NCBI RefSeq assembly: GCF_000420485.1
Contig: NZ_ATVA01000017.1
Location: 62,001 to 126,000 of the forward strand
DNA: 64,000 nucleotides
Direction of reading: 5' to 3'
Origin: Paucidesulfovibrio longus DSM 6739
GTDB lineage: Bacteria > Desulfobacterota > Desulfovibrionia > Desulfovibrionales > Desulfovibrionaceae
In this document: piece by piece, positions 51,985 through 61,449 of the stretch
Layout: the number at the start of each line of letters is the position of its first letter
Numbering within the stretch: position 1 is the first letter of the stretch
The notes under the pieces: model-generated
Told to the model about the DNA's origin: nothing
The model's input: only the letters and a program-made list of their open reading frames with translations
The model's database searches: none
Translations under genes and position numbers: made by a program

Positions 51985-53853
51985 ATGTGCGGCATCTTCG
52001 GCGTTGTGGGACGGCTCGACGCGGACACGGCCGGGCGCTGCCTGGACCGCCTCGCGCATCGCGGCCCGGACGGCCGGGGCCTGGAAATCCTCGACGGCTG
52101 CGTGCTCGGCCATCGCCGCCTCGCCATCCTGGACGCCTCCGAGGCCGGAAAGCAGCCCATGACCTCGGCCTGCGGGCGCTGGACCCTGAGCTTCAACGGC
52201 GAAATCTACAATTTTCTCGAACTGCGCGCGGACCTGGAAGCGCGGGGCCGGACCTTTCATTCCGGCAGCGACACCGAGGTGCTTCTGGAAGCGCTGGTCC
52301 TCTGGGGACCGGACTGCCTTTCGCGCTGCAACGGCATGTGGGCGCTGGCCCTCTGGGACAGGCGCGAACATAGGCTGCTGCTGGCGCGCGACCGTTTCGG
52401 CAAGAAGCCGCTCTTCTGGGCCGAGACGCGCCACGGCCTGGCCTTTGCCTCGGAAATGAAGGCGCTCTTCCCCCTGCTGGACAGGCTGGAGGCGAATCCG
52501 GAGCTGGCCGGGTCGAGCCGCCGGATCATGAGCTACGAGGGCACGCCGGACTGCCTCGTGCGCGGGATCAACCGCTTTCCGGCCGGGCACCTAGCCTGGA
52601 CGCGCGGCGAGGCCCCCCGGCCCGTGCGCTGGTGGAACACCCTGGACCACCTGGAAACCCCGCCCGCCCGCTTCGAGGAGCAGGCGGAACGTTTCCGCGA
52701 ACTGTTCCTGGACGCCTGCCGCCTGCGCCTGCGCAGCGACGTGCCCCTGGGCACCTCCCTTTCCGGCGGGCTGGACTCCGGAGCCGTTGTCTGCGCCCTG
52801 GCCCACCTGGAACGGCAGGGCGGCCGCGCCCCGCGCCAGGGCCGCGACTGGCGCAACGCCTTTTGCGCGGCGTTTCCGGGCACGCCCCTGGACGAGTCCG
52901 CCCCGGCCACGCTCGCGGCGCGCCACGCCGGGCTGGACGCGCATCTGGTGGAAACCGACCCGGCCTCGGTTCCGGACACGCTCTACCGCGACCTCTGGCT
53001 GCTGGAAGAGCAGCACCTGACCCTGCCCTCGCCGTTCATGCGCGTCTACGCGGCGCAGCGGCGCAGCGGCGTGCGCGTGAGCCTGGACGGGCACGGCGCG
53101 GACGAGATGTTCGCGGGCTACGGCTTTGATTACCTGCACGCCATGCACGACGCCCCGCCCTGGCGCTGGCCGGACGTGGCCGCCGCCTACCGGGCCGGAC
53201 TGCCGCGCGGACCGCAATTTCCCCGGCCCTCGACCCTGCGGCTCGTGCGCGACCACCTGAAAAACCGGCTGCGCCGCGAGCCAGCGCCCATGTTCGGCGG
53301 ACCGGACGCGGACCACCCGGCCTGGCAGGGCATGGGCCGCCTGAACCGGCTGCTCCACCACGGCTTCCACCGCACCATCCTGCCCACGCTGCTGCGCAAC
53401 TACGACCGCTATTCCATGGCCTGCGGCGTGGAGGTGCGCATGCCCTTCATGGACCACCGCATCGTGACCTTCGCCTTTTCCCTGCCCTGGACCTCCAAGC
53501 TGCGCGGCGGGTTCAGCAAGGCCGTTGTCCGCGCGGGCATGGCCCCGCTCATGCCACGCGAAATCGCCTGGGCCAGGACCAAGATCGGGTTCAACGCCCC
53601 GGCCCTGGAATGGATGCGCGGGCCGCTGCGCCCGTTCTTCGAGGACGCCCTGCATTCGCGGGCCTTCCGCGAGTCCGGACTGGCGGACCAGCCCCTGGCG
53701 GCCGGGCGCTTTCAGGCCCTGGTCGATGCCGAGCGGCCCACCTTCGACCAGGCCCAGGCCTGCTGGACCGCATTTTTGCCATTTTTCTGGGAGGAGGCCG
53801 TGCTGCGCGGCAAGGGCGAGCCCAAGGGGGGAACGTGCGCGTCGTCCTGCTGA
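51985..53853 (+). CDS. asnB: Asparagine synthetase-type glutamine amidotransferase, copy 3
   Basis: The 622-residue protein has C2, HRGPDGRG, FNGEIYNFLEL, RFGKKPLFW, the PP-loop SGGLDSGA and SLDGHGADEMFAGYG. All glutaminase and ATP-pyrophosphatase residues are kept. The glutaminase-synthetase junction is longer than in copies 1 and 2. The last 18 bases overlap the next gene. Like its relatives here, it is more likely a glycan amidase-type enzyme than a supplier of asparagine. Confidence 0.92.
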   Translation: MCGIFGVVGRLDADTAGRCLDRLAHRGPDGRGLEILDGCVLGHRRLAILDASEAGKQPMTSACGRWTLSFNGEIYNFLELRADLEARGRTFHSGSDTEVLLEALVLWGPDCLSRCNGMWALALWDRREHRLLLARDRFGKKPLFWAETRHGLAFASEMKALFPLLDRLEANPELAGSSRRIMSYEGTPDCLVRGINRFPAGHLAWTRGEAPRPVRWWNTLDHLETPPARFEEQAERFRELFLDACRLRLRSDVPLGTSLSGGLDSGAVVCALAHLERQGGRAPRQGRDWRNAFCAAFPGTPLDESAPATLAARHAGLDAHLVETDPASVPDTLYRDLWLLEEQHLTLPSPFMRVYAAQRRSGVRVSLDGHGADEMFAGYGFDYLHAMHDAPPWRWPDVAAAYRAGLPRGPQFPRPSTLRLVRDHLKNRLRREPAPMFGGPDADHPAWQGMGRLNRLLHHGFHRTILPTLLRNYDRYSMACGVEVRMPFMDHRIVTFAFSLPWTSKLRGGFSKAVVRAGMAPLMPREIAWARTKIGFNAPALEWMRGPLRPFFEDALHSRAFRESGLADQPLAAGRFQALVDAERPTFDQAQACWTAFLPFFWEEAVLRGKGEPKGGTCASSC

Positions 53854-55097
53854 ACACCTTTGAGGACAAGGGCGGCGCTGCGCGGGCCGCTGTGCGCCTC
53901 TTCGAGGGGCTGCGGGGGCTGCCGGAGCTGGACGCGCGCATGCTCGTGCGCGAGGCCGGAGCGGGCAGGCCGGGCGTTCGCGTGCTGCCGGGGCTGCCGA
54001 CGGCCTGGACCGCGCGCCTGGACCAGCGCGCGCTCAAGGCGGCCCACCCCCGGCGCGAGCGCATCCCCTTTTCCGTGAACCGCGTGCCCGGCCTCGCGGC
54101 CGCCGCCCTGCGCGGCCTGCGGCCCGACGTGGCCCACCTGCACTGGCTCCACTGCGGCCTCACCCGCATCGAGAGCCTGGCCCGGCTGGAGGTTCCCGTG
54201 GTCTGGACCATCCACGACATGTGGGCCTTTACCGGAGTCTGCCACTACGCGGGCGGCTGCGAGCGCTACCTGCACGGCTGCGGCTCCTGCCCGGCCCTGC
54301 GCAGCGAAAATCCCGGCGACGTGTCCGCGCGGACCTTCGCCCGCAAGGCCGCCGCCTGGCCGCGCATGAACCTGACCGTGGTTTCGCCGAGCCGCTGGCT
54401 CGCCCGGCTGGCGCGCAAAAGCCCGCTTCTCGGCGGGAAGAGGGTGGAGGTCATTCCCAACGGCCTGGACACCGAGACGTTCGCGCCCCTTTCCGCCGCC
54501 GGGCGCGTTCTGGCCAGGCAGCGGCTCGGACTGCCCGCCGACGCCGAGCGGCCCTTGCTCCTCTTCGGCGCGGACTTCGCCCTGCGGGACGCGCGCAAGG
54601 GCGGAGGCGACCTGCTCGCGGCCCTGGCCCGGAGCGGGCTGCAAGCGGACCTGGCCATTTTCGGGCACGACGGCCCGGCTCCGCAGGTCGAAGGATGCAG
54701 GGTCCACGGCCTCGGATACCTGCGCGACGACGCGCACCTCGCCGAGGTCTACGCCGCCTGCGATCTCTACGTCCTGCCCACGCTCCAGGACAATCTGCCC
54801 AACACCGTGCTGGAATCCCTGGCCTGCGGAACGCCCGTGCTGAGCTACGACGTGGGCGGGGTGCCCGAAATGATCGAGGACGGGAAAAACGGATTTCTCG
54901 TGGCCGGCGCGGCCGAAATGCGCGGGGAGGAACGCGCCGAAGCCTTGGCCCGGACCCTGCGAGCGGCCCTGACGACCCTGGGCGCGCCGGAACGCGCCGC
55001 GCAGCTGCGGGCCGGGGCGAGGGAAAAGGCGCTCGGGGAATATTCGCTGGAAAGGACGGCGCGGCGCTACGCCGCGCTCTACGCGGAGCTGCACTGA
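53835..55097 (+). CDS. Glycosyltransferase, GT4 family
   Basis: The 420-residue GT-B protein starts at a GTG behind GGGGGG. It has VRVVLLNTFEDKGGAARAAVRL, the WTIHDMWAFTGVCHY loop, VIPNGLDTETFAPL, and the C-terminal donor motif VLPTLQDNLPNTVLESLACGTPVL with the EMIEDGKNGFLV glutamate. This resembles transferases that add a sugar during colanic-acid-like synthesis (WcaC type). It is the last gene of the island and runs into a convergent histidine kinase without an obvious terminator. Confidence 0.9.
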   Translation: MRVVLLNTFEDKGGAARAAVRLFEGLRGLPELDARMLVREAGAGRPGVRVLPGLPTAWTARLDQRALKAAHPRRERIPFSVNRVPGLAAAALRGLRPDVAHLHWLHCGLTRIESLARLEVPVVWTIHDMWAFTGVCHYAGGCERYLHGCGSCPALRSENPGDVSARTFARKAAAWPRMNLTVVSPSRWLARLARKSPLLGGKRVEVIPNGLDTETFAPLSAAGRVLARQRLGLPADAERPLLLFGADFALRDARKGGGDLLAALARSGLQADLAIFGHDGPAPQVEGCRVHGLGYLRDDAHLAEVYAACDLYVLPTLQDNLPNTVLESLACGTPVLSYDVGGVPEMIEDGKNGFLVAGAAEMRGEERAEALARTLRAALTTLGAPERAAQLRAGAREKALGEYSLERTARRYAALYAELH

Positions 55098-55145
55098 AAC
55101 ACGGGATTCGCGGCAGGGCCGGTCCCGGCGGGGCCGAAGCTCCGC

Positions 55146-57110
<1,965 letters not shown>

Positions 57111-57149
57111 GCCCTCCTCCCGCGCTGCTCTCCCTTGTTCTCTCATGCG

Positions 57150-57608
57150 CTATTCCACGCAGAATTCCACGGTGAAGGAGCCGTCCGGAGTGGTGAAGGG
57201 GATGGCCATGATCGGCGCGCTCGTGATGTGCTGGATGGTGTGGTTGTCGCCCATGACCACCGTGGGGGTTCCGCTCTGCAGGTTGACTCCCTGCTTGTCG
57301 ATGGCGGCTCTGGCCTGCCCCGAGACCATGTTCGTAATCTCGCCCACGGCGTCCTTGACGTCCCGCAGGATGTCGCCGATGTCCGGTCCGAGCATGCTCT
57401 TGACCACGGCTATGGCGCAGGCCTTCTCAAAGGAGATGGAGATGGATCCGGTCATGTCCCCGGTGATGCCGATGATCCCGGTCACGTCGCCCTTGGCCAC
57501 CTGGCCCTTCTTGACGTAGGGCTTGCCCGGCTGCGGATCCACTCCGGCCATGGTTGAAAGAACGTCTTGCGCGGCCTTGATGACGGCCTTGGCCATTTCC
57601 ATGTCCAT
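57150..57608 (-). CDS. cheX: CheX-family phosphatase, first of two
   Basis: The 152-residue protein belongs to the CheC/CheX group that dephosphorylates CheY. The active-site helix DAVGEITNMVSGQAR has the E-x-x-N pair. The rest, GIIGITGDMTGSISISF and VVMGDNH, fits the family. It sits directly before the hybrid kinase and after a second CheX-like protein. CheX proteins work as dimers, so the two may form a heterodimer. The ATG has an AGGGG site. Confidence 0.9.
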   Translation of the reverse strand: MDMEMAKAVIKAAQDVLSTMAGVDPQPGKPYVKKGQVAKGDVTGIIGITGDMTGSISISFEKACAIAVVKSMLGPDIGDILRDVKDAVGEITNMVSGQARAAIDKQGVNLQSGTPTVVMGDNHTIQHITSAPIMAIPFTTPDGSFTVEFCVE

Positions 57609-57635
57609 CCGGATTCCCCTTTGGCCGATGCGGGC

Positions 57636-58055
57636 CTAGCCCGAACAGCTTTCCAGTCCCTTGACCATGACCACGAACCCGCCCTCGTCGGTGACGTAGA
57701 GCGTGGGCTCGCTGCCCTTGGGCGGCCAGCCCGTGCCGTTTTCGGGCACGCTGAGCCGGAAGGGCGTCTGCGGCGGCAGCAGGGCGCTCATGACCCGGCC
57801 GGCCACGGTGTTGACCACCTCGGCCAGGGTGTCCCAGAGGGTCTGCTCGCGGATGCGCTCCTGCTCTCCGAAGATGGCCTGGGCCACGTGTTCCAGCAGG
57901 TTTCGCTCGAAGGCGAGGGTCACGGAGCCTTCGCAGGGTTCGAGCACGCGGACTTTGGACCAGAGGAAGTCGGATTCCCTGGACTCCACGAAAAACATCT
58001 CCTCCATGGTCGCGTTGACCGCCGAGTTCACGGCCTGCTTCACGTTCATCACCAT
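57636..58055 (-). CDS. CheX-like phosphatase, second copy
   Basis: The 139-residue protein has the same layout as the previous CheX but has diverged strongly. The active-site helix LAEVVNTVAGRVMSAL keeps E-x-x-N. The N-terminal part (ATMEEMFFVES) is typical of the CheC/CheX fold. It overlaps the stop of the upstream response-regulator gene by seven bases, pointing to translational coupling with its likely substrate. Confidence 0.82.
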   Translation of the reverse strand: MVMNVKQAVNSAVNATMEEMFFVESRESDFLWSKVRVLEPCEGSVTLAFERNLLEHVAQAIFGEQERIREQTLWDTLAEVVNTVAGRVMSALLPPQTPFRLSVPENGTGWPPKGSEPTLYVTDEGGFVVMVKGLESCSG

Positions 58056-58444
58056 GCGGCACCTCCTTTCGCAGGAAGCAGGGGCGCGAGCGCTTCGGCC
58101 AGCATGGCCGGATTGACCGGCTTGGGCAGCACGGCGAAAGCGCCCAGCTCAATGAGTTCCCGCGCGTTGGCATCGTTCTTGGCACTTGAGATGACGAGCA
58201 CCGGCATGTCGCGGTACTCCTCCTCCTGCTTGAGCCGCTTGAGCAGGTCCAGCCCGCCCATGACCGGCATGGTCAGGTCCGTGACCAGCAGGTCCGGCGG
58301 TCCCCACTCCAGCAGCTCCAGCGCTTCGAGCCCGTTGGCGGCTTCGAGAAATTCGGCTCCGGCCAGACCGGCGATCTCCAGGCAGCGCTTGATCACCATG
58401 CGCGCCGTTGCGGAGTCGTCTGCTATGATCACCCGTTCCATCAT
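58049..58444 (-). CDS. cheY: CheY-like single-domain response regulator
   Basis: The 131-residue receiver domain has the acidic pair D9 and D10, phosphorylation site D56 in LVTDLTMP, the switch Ser at VISSA and K108 in PKPV. It lacks an output domain. Translation may begin at either of two adjacent ATGs (58444, 58441). The overlap with a CheX-like gene suggests a phosphorylation and dephosphorylation pair. Confidence 0.9.
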   Translation of the reverse strand: MMERVIIADDSATARMVIKRCLEIAGLAGAEFLEAANGLEALELLEWGPPDLLVTDLTMPVMGGLDLLKRLKQEEEYRDMPVLVISSAKNDANARELIELGAFAVLPKPVNPAMLAEALAPLLPAKGGAAW

Positions 58445-58469
58445 CGTCCCCCAATGCTCGCGTGCCCTG

Positions 58470-58958
58470 CTACAAATACCAGGATTCCCTGCCCGCCGAA
58501 GCGATGGTCACTCTGCCCGTGTCCACCTCGAGGCTGACCGTGCGGCTGATGCTGCCCGCCACGTCCTCCGCGACGGGGCCGAGCTTATATTGCCATAATA
58601 TTTTCTTTATTGCCAGCACGTTGCGTTTTCCGATATTGAATACTTCGTTATGGTCCATGACCTTGGCGCCCCCGGCCAGCTTGACGATCATGCCGTGGCC
58701 GTTCTTGGCGGCCCCTTCCTTCTCCATGGCCTGGAAAAGCACGGGGATTCCCGTATCCGCGAAATAGGCCGGACGCTCCTTGGCGCGGTCCGGCTGGATG
58801 CTGGAATCGGGAAGCGCGATATGGGCCATGCCCACCGTGCGCGTCCTGGGGTCGAGCAGGATCACCGCCACGCACGAGCCCAGGGCGTAGGTCTTGATGA
58901 CCTCTCCAGGCTTTCGCGATGCGCCGTGATCCCCCACTCCGAGCGTGATCACTCCCAT
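58470..58958 (-). CDS. cheD: Chemoreceptor glutamine deamidase
   Basis: The 162-residue protein has the complete catalytic triad at the expected spacing: T23, C29 in YALGSCV and H46 in GMAHIALP. CheD deamidates glutamines of methyl-accepting chemotaxis proteins and interacts with CheC/CheX. It is coupled to cheB, whose stop shares a base with its start. It contrasts with the second CheD-like gene in this operon, which lacks the Cys. Confidence 0.93.
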   Translation of the reverse strand: MGVITLGVGDHGASRKPGEVIKTYALGSCVAVILLDPRTRTVGMAHIALPDSSIQPDRAKERPAYFADTGIPVLFQAMEKEGAAKNGHGMIVKLAGGAKVMDHNEVFNIGKRNVLAIKKILWQYKLGPVAEDVAGSISRTVSLEVDTGRVTIASAGRESWYL

Positions 58959-60016
58959 TAGCCCCCCATCTTGCCGAGCAGGTTCAACGTCTCCTGCGCG
59001 ATGTTGCCGAGCGGAACGAGCCGTTCGGCCCCTCCGCGCGCATAGGCTTCCTTGGGCATTCCGAAGACCACGCAGGTGGCCTCGTCCTGGGCCAGGGTCC
59101 GCGCCCCGGCGTCGCGCATGATCTTCATGGCGTCGGCTCCGTCCGCGCCCATGCCCGTGAGCATCACGCCCACGGCGTTGGCTCCGGCGTGCTCGGCAAC
59201 GGACTTGAACAGCTCCTCCACCGAAGGGCAGTGGCCGTTGACCAGGGGACCGGGCTTGCAGCGGACCTGATAGATGCCGCCGGAGCGGACCAGGCGCATG
59301 TGCATGCCGCCCGGAGCGATGAGCACCCGGCCCGGCATGACCCGGTCGCCGTCCGCGGCTTCCTTGGCTTCCATGTTGCAGAGCGTGTTCATGCGCTCGG
59401 AAAACATCCGCGTGAAGCCCGCGGGCATGTGCTGCACGATGACCACGCCCGGCGTGGTCACCGGGAAGGCCGTGATGACCTCGCGGATGGCCTCGGTGCC
59501 GCCCGTGGACGCGCCGATGGCGATGACCTTGTCCGTGGTGCCGGAAAGAGCGCGCCCCTGGATCGAGCGCGGCTTGAAATCGGAACGCTTGTGCTTCCAG
59601 TGCGAAACATTGGCCGTGGAGGCGATCTTGATCTTGGTCCGCAGCTCCGTGAGCATGCTGTTCAGGCCGGAGGCCATGTCCGAGGTGGGCTTGGTGACGA
59701 AGTCCACGGCCCCCGCGTCCAGGCAGTCCAGGGTGATCTGCTTGCCCCGCTCCGTCAGCGAGCTGACCATGACCACGGGCAGCGGGAACTGGGGCATGAG
59801 CTTGCGCAGAAACTCCAGCCCGTCCATGCGCGGCATTTCCACGTCCAGGGTGACCACGTCCGGCCTGAGCTGCACGATCTTGTCGCGCGCGACGTAGGGA
59901 TCAGGAGCGGTGCCGACCACTTCTATTCCAGGATCCATGGACAGCCCGCGCTCCAGAACGCTGCGCACCAGCGCGGAATCATCCACCACCAGAACCTTGA
60001 TCACTCGTCTCTCCAT
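58958..60016 (-). CDS. cheB: Chemotaxis methylesterase CheB
   Basis: The 352-residue protein has an N-terminal receiver (D58 in VVTLDVEMP) and a methylesterase domain with the triad S170 in GASTGG, H196 in VQHMPAGF and D292 in GMGADG. It removes methyl groups from receptors when phosphorylated. The ATG overlaps the last base of the cheR stop (TAATG), with GGTGG upstream, so the pair is coupled. Confidence 0.95.
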   Translation of the reverse strand: MERRVIKVLVVDDSALVRSVLERGLSMDPGIEVVGTAPDPYVARDKIVQLRPDVVTLDVEMPRMDGLEFLRKLMPQFPLPVVMVSSLTERGKQITLDCLDAGAVDFVTKPTSDMASGLNSMLTELRTKIKIASTANVSHWKHKRSDFKPRSIQGRALSGTTDKVIAIGASTGGTEAIREVITAFPVTTPGVVIVQHMPAGFTRMFSERMNTLCNMEAKEAADGDRVMPGRVLIAPGGMHMRLVRSGGIYQVRCKPGPLVNGHCPSVEELFKSVAEHAGANAVGVMLTGMGADGADAMKIMRDAGARTLAQDEATCVVFGMPKEAYARGGAERLVPLGNIAQETLNLLGKMGG

Positions 60017-60843
60017 TAAACCACCTTCCGGTACACGGCGGGCATGACGTACTCGAAGGGGCAGTCGTCGCGCCCCAGGGTTTCCGAATGTCCGATGAAG
60101 AAATACCCGCCGGGCTGCATGAATTCGTGAAACATCTTCGCCAGTCTGCTTCGGGTGACCTGATCGAAATAGATCATCACGTTGCGGCAGAAGACGATGT
60201 GGAACTTGCCCTTGAAGGGCCACCGGGTGCTCATGAGGTTGAAGCGCCGATAGATCACGTCCCGCTTCAGCTCTTCGCGCACGGCCCACTGGTCCGGGCC
60301 GAGGCGCTGGAAATACTTGTTGCGCAGGCCGGGCGGCGTGTGCGTCATGCGCTCGTCCGGGTAGAGGGCGCGCTGCGCCGTGGCCAGGGCCTGCGTGGAG
60401 ATGTCCGTGGCCAGCATCCCGGCCTGCCACTGCGGATATTGCGACCCGAAGAACTCGCGCAGGACCATGGCCAGGGTGTACGGCTCCTCGCCCGTGGCCG
60501 CCGCCGCGCACCACAGGCGCAAGTCCTTCTTGCCGGAGCGGGCGATGCGCTCGGTGATCTCCGGCAGAACCGTGGAATGCAGGTAGTCGAAATGGGCTTT
60601 TTCGCGGAAGAAGAAGGTGTGGTTCGTGGATATGCGGTTGATCAGCTCTTCCACGGCCTTGCCGGACTTGTCCGCGCGAACGTAATTATAATATTCGGCG
60701 AAGGAGGAAAACCCCTCGCGGGAGAGCACCTTCTGCAGACGTCCGACCACCAGGGCCCGCTTCTGGTCCGTGAGGTTGATCCCGGCATACTCATAGATGA
60801 AGTCGCGGAGATCCTTGAATTCCTTTTCCGTCAGCTGATACAT
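60016..60843 (-). CDS. cheR: Chemotaxis methyltransferase CheR
   Basis: The 275-residue protein methylates receptor glutamates with SAM. It has the N-terminal helical domain, NHTFFFRE, the LWCAAAATGEEPYT SAM loop, LATDIST and FCRNVMIYFD. The beta-subdomain region that binds receptor pentapeptides is present. Both receptors in this operon end in a matching tail. Confidence 0.94.
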   Translation of the reverse strand: MYQLTEKEFKDLRDFIYEYAGINLTDQKRALVVGRLQKVLSREGFSSFAEYYNYVRADKSGKAVEELINRISTNHTFFFREKAHFDYLHSTVLPEITERIARSGKKDLRLWCAAAATGEEPYTLAMVLREFFGSQYPQWQAGMLATDISTQALATAQRALYPDERMTHTPPGLRNKYFQRLGPDQWAVREELKRDVIYRRFNLMSTRWPFKGKFHIVFCRNVMIYFDQVTRSRLAKMFHEFMQPGGYFFIGHSETLGRDDCPFEYVMPAVYRKVV

Positions 60844-60888
60844 TCGCCGCCTCTTCCTCTGCTCTTGTGTGCGGATTCGTCCGCCCCG

Positions 60889-61395
60889 CTATTGCGGGTA
60901 CCAGTCCGAAGCGCGGATGCGTTCCACCTTGGCCAGGACGACCTCTCCGGTTCCCGTATTGAAGACCACCTTGCGTCCGCGCGTGCCGCCCACGTCCCGC
61001 TGCACGCCCCGGATGCGGAGCTTCTCCAGAATCTCCAGGCCGACCTTGACGTTGTCCTCGCCCAGCCCTTCCCGAAAGCCCTCGACCTTCCTGTTGCTGG
61101 CGCCGCCGAAAAGGTGCGTTTCCAGGTCCGCCGGGGACGAGCCCGAATCCAGCAGCATGCGCACCAGGGTCACGATGGCGGGCGCGGCGTACATGGCCGT
61201 GGATCTCCCGCCGGGCTCGCGATAGGGCCGGGCGTAGTGGGTCATGCCGCCCCGCCTGCGGCGGCGGTCCCAGACCGCGACCACGGCTCCGGAGCCGACC
61301 ACGGCGCAGATTTTCGCCGCCTTGGAAGGCAGGCAGATGCACCCGGCTCCGAGCATGAACTCATTGGCAACGACCTGCCGCCCGTCGTCATCCAT
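60889..61395 (-). CDS. CheD-like protein without catalytic cysteine
   Basis: The 168-residue protein aligns with CheD, but the nucleophile Cys is Gly (G36 in VVGSGAVV) and the partner Thr is Cys (C30). H53 in GGMTHY is kept. Length and downstream blocks (HLFGGASN, FNTGTGEVVL) are family-like. It is therefore probably not a deamidase and may act as a receptor- or CheX-binding adapter. I chose the ATG 61395 with a GGGAAG site; an ATG at 61440, ten bases after the receptor stop, is also possible. Confidence 0.85.
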   Translation of the reverse strand: MDDDGRQVVANEFMLGAGCICLPSKAAKICAVVGSGAVVAVWDRRRRRGGMTHYARPYREPGGRSTAMYAAPAIVTLVRMLLDSGSSPADLETHLFGGASNRKVEGFREGLGEDNVKVGLEILEKLRIRGVQRDVGGTRGRKVVFNTGTGEVVLAKVERIRASDWYPQ

Positions 61396-61449
61396 GGCGC
61401 TTCCCGTTTCGGGAAGGCCCGTTGAAACGAGCCTCCCCATGTTGCCGTC

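Noticed and set aside
28920-53853. RiPP (modified peptide) cluster because of many SPASM proteins
   Set aside because: No short precursor gene, no peptide recognition domain and no peptidase or transporter were found; the dominant neighbours are sugar enzymes.
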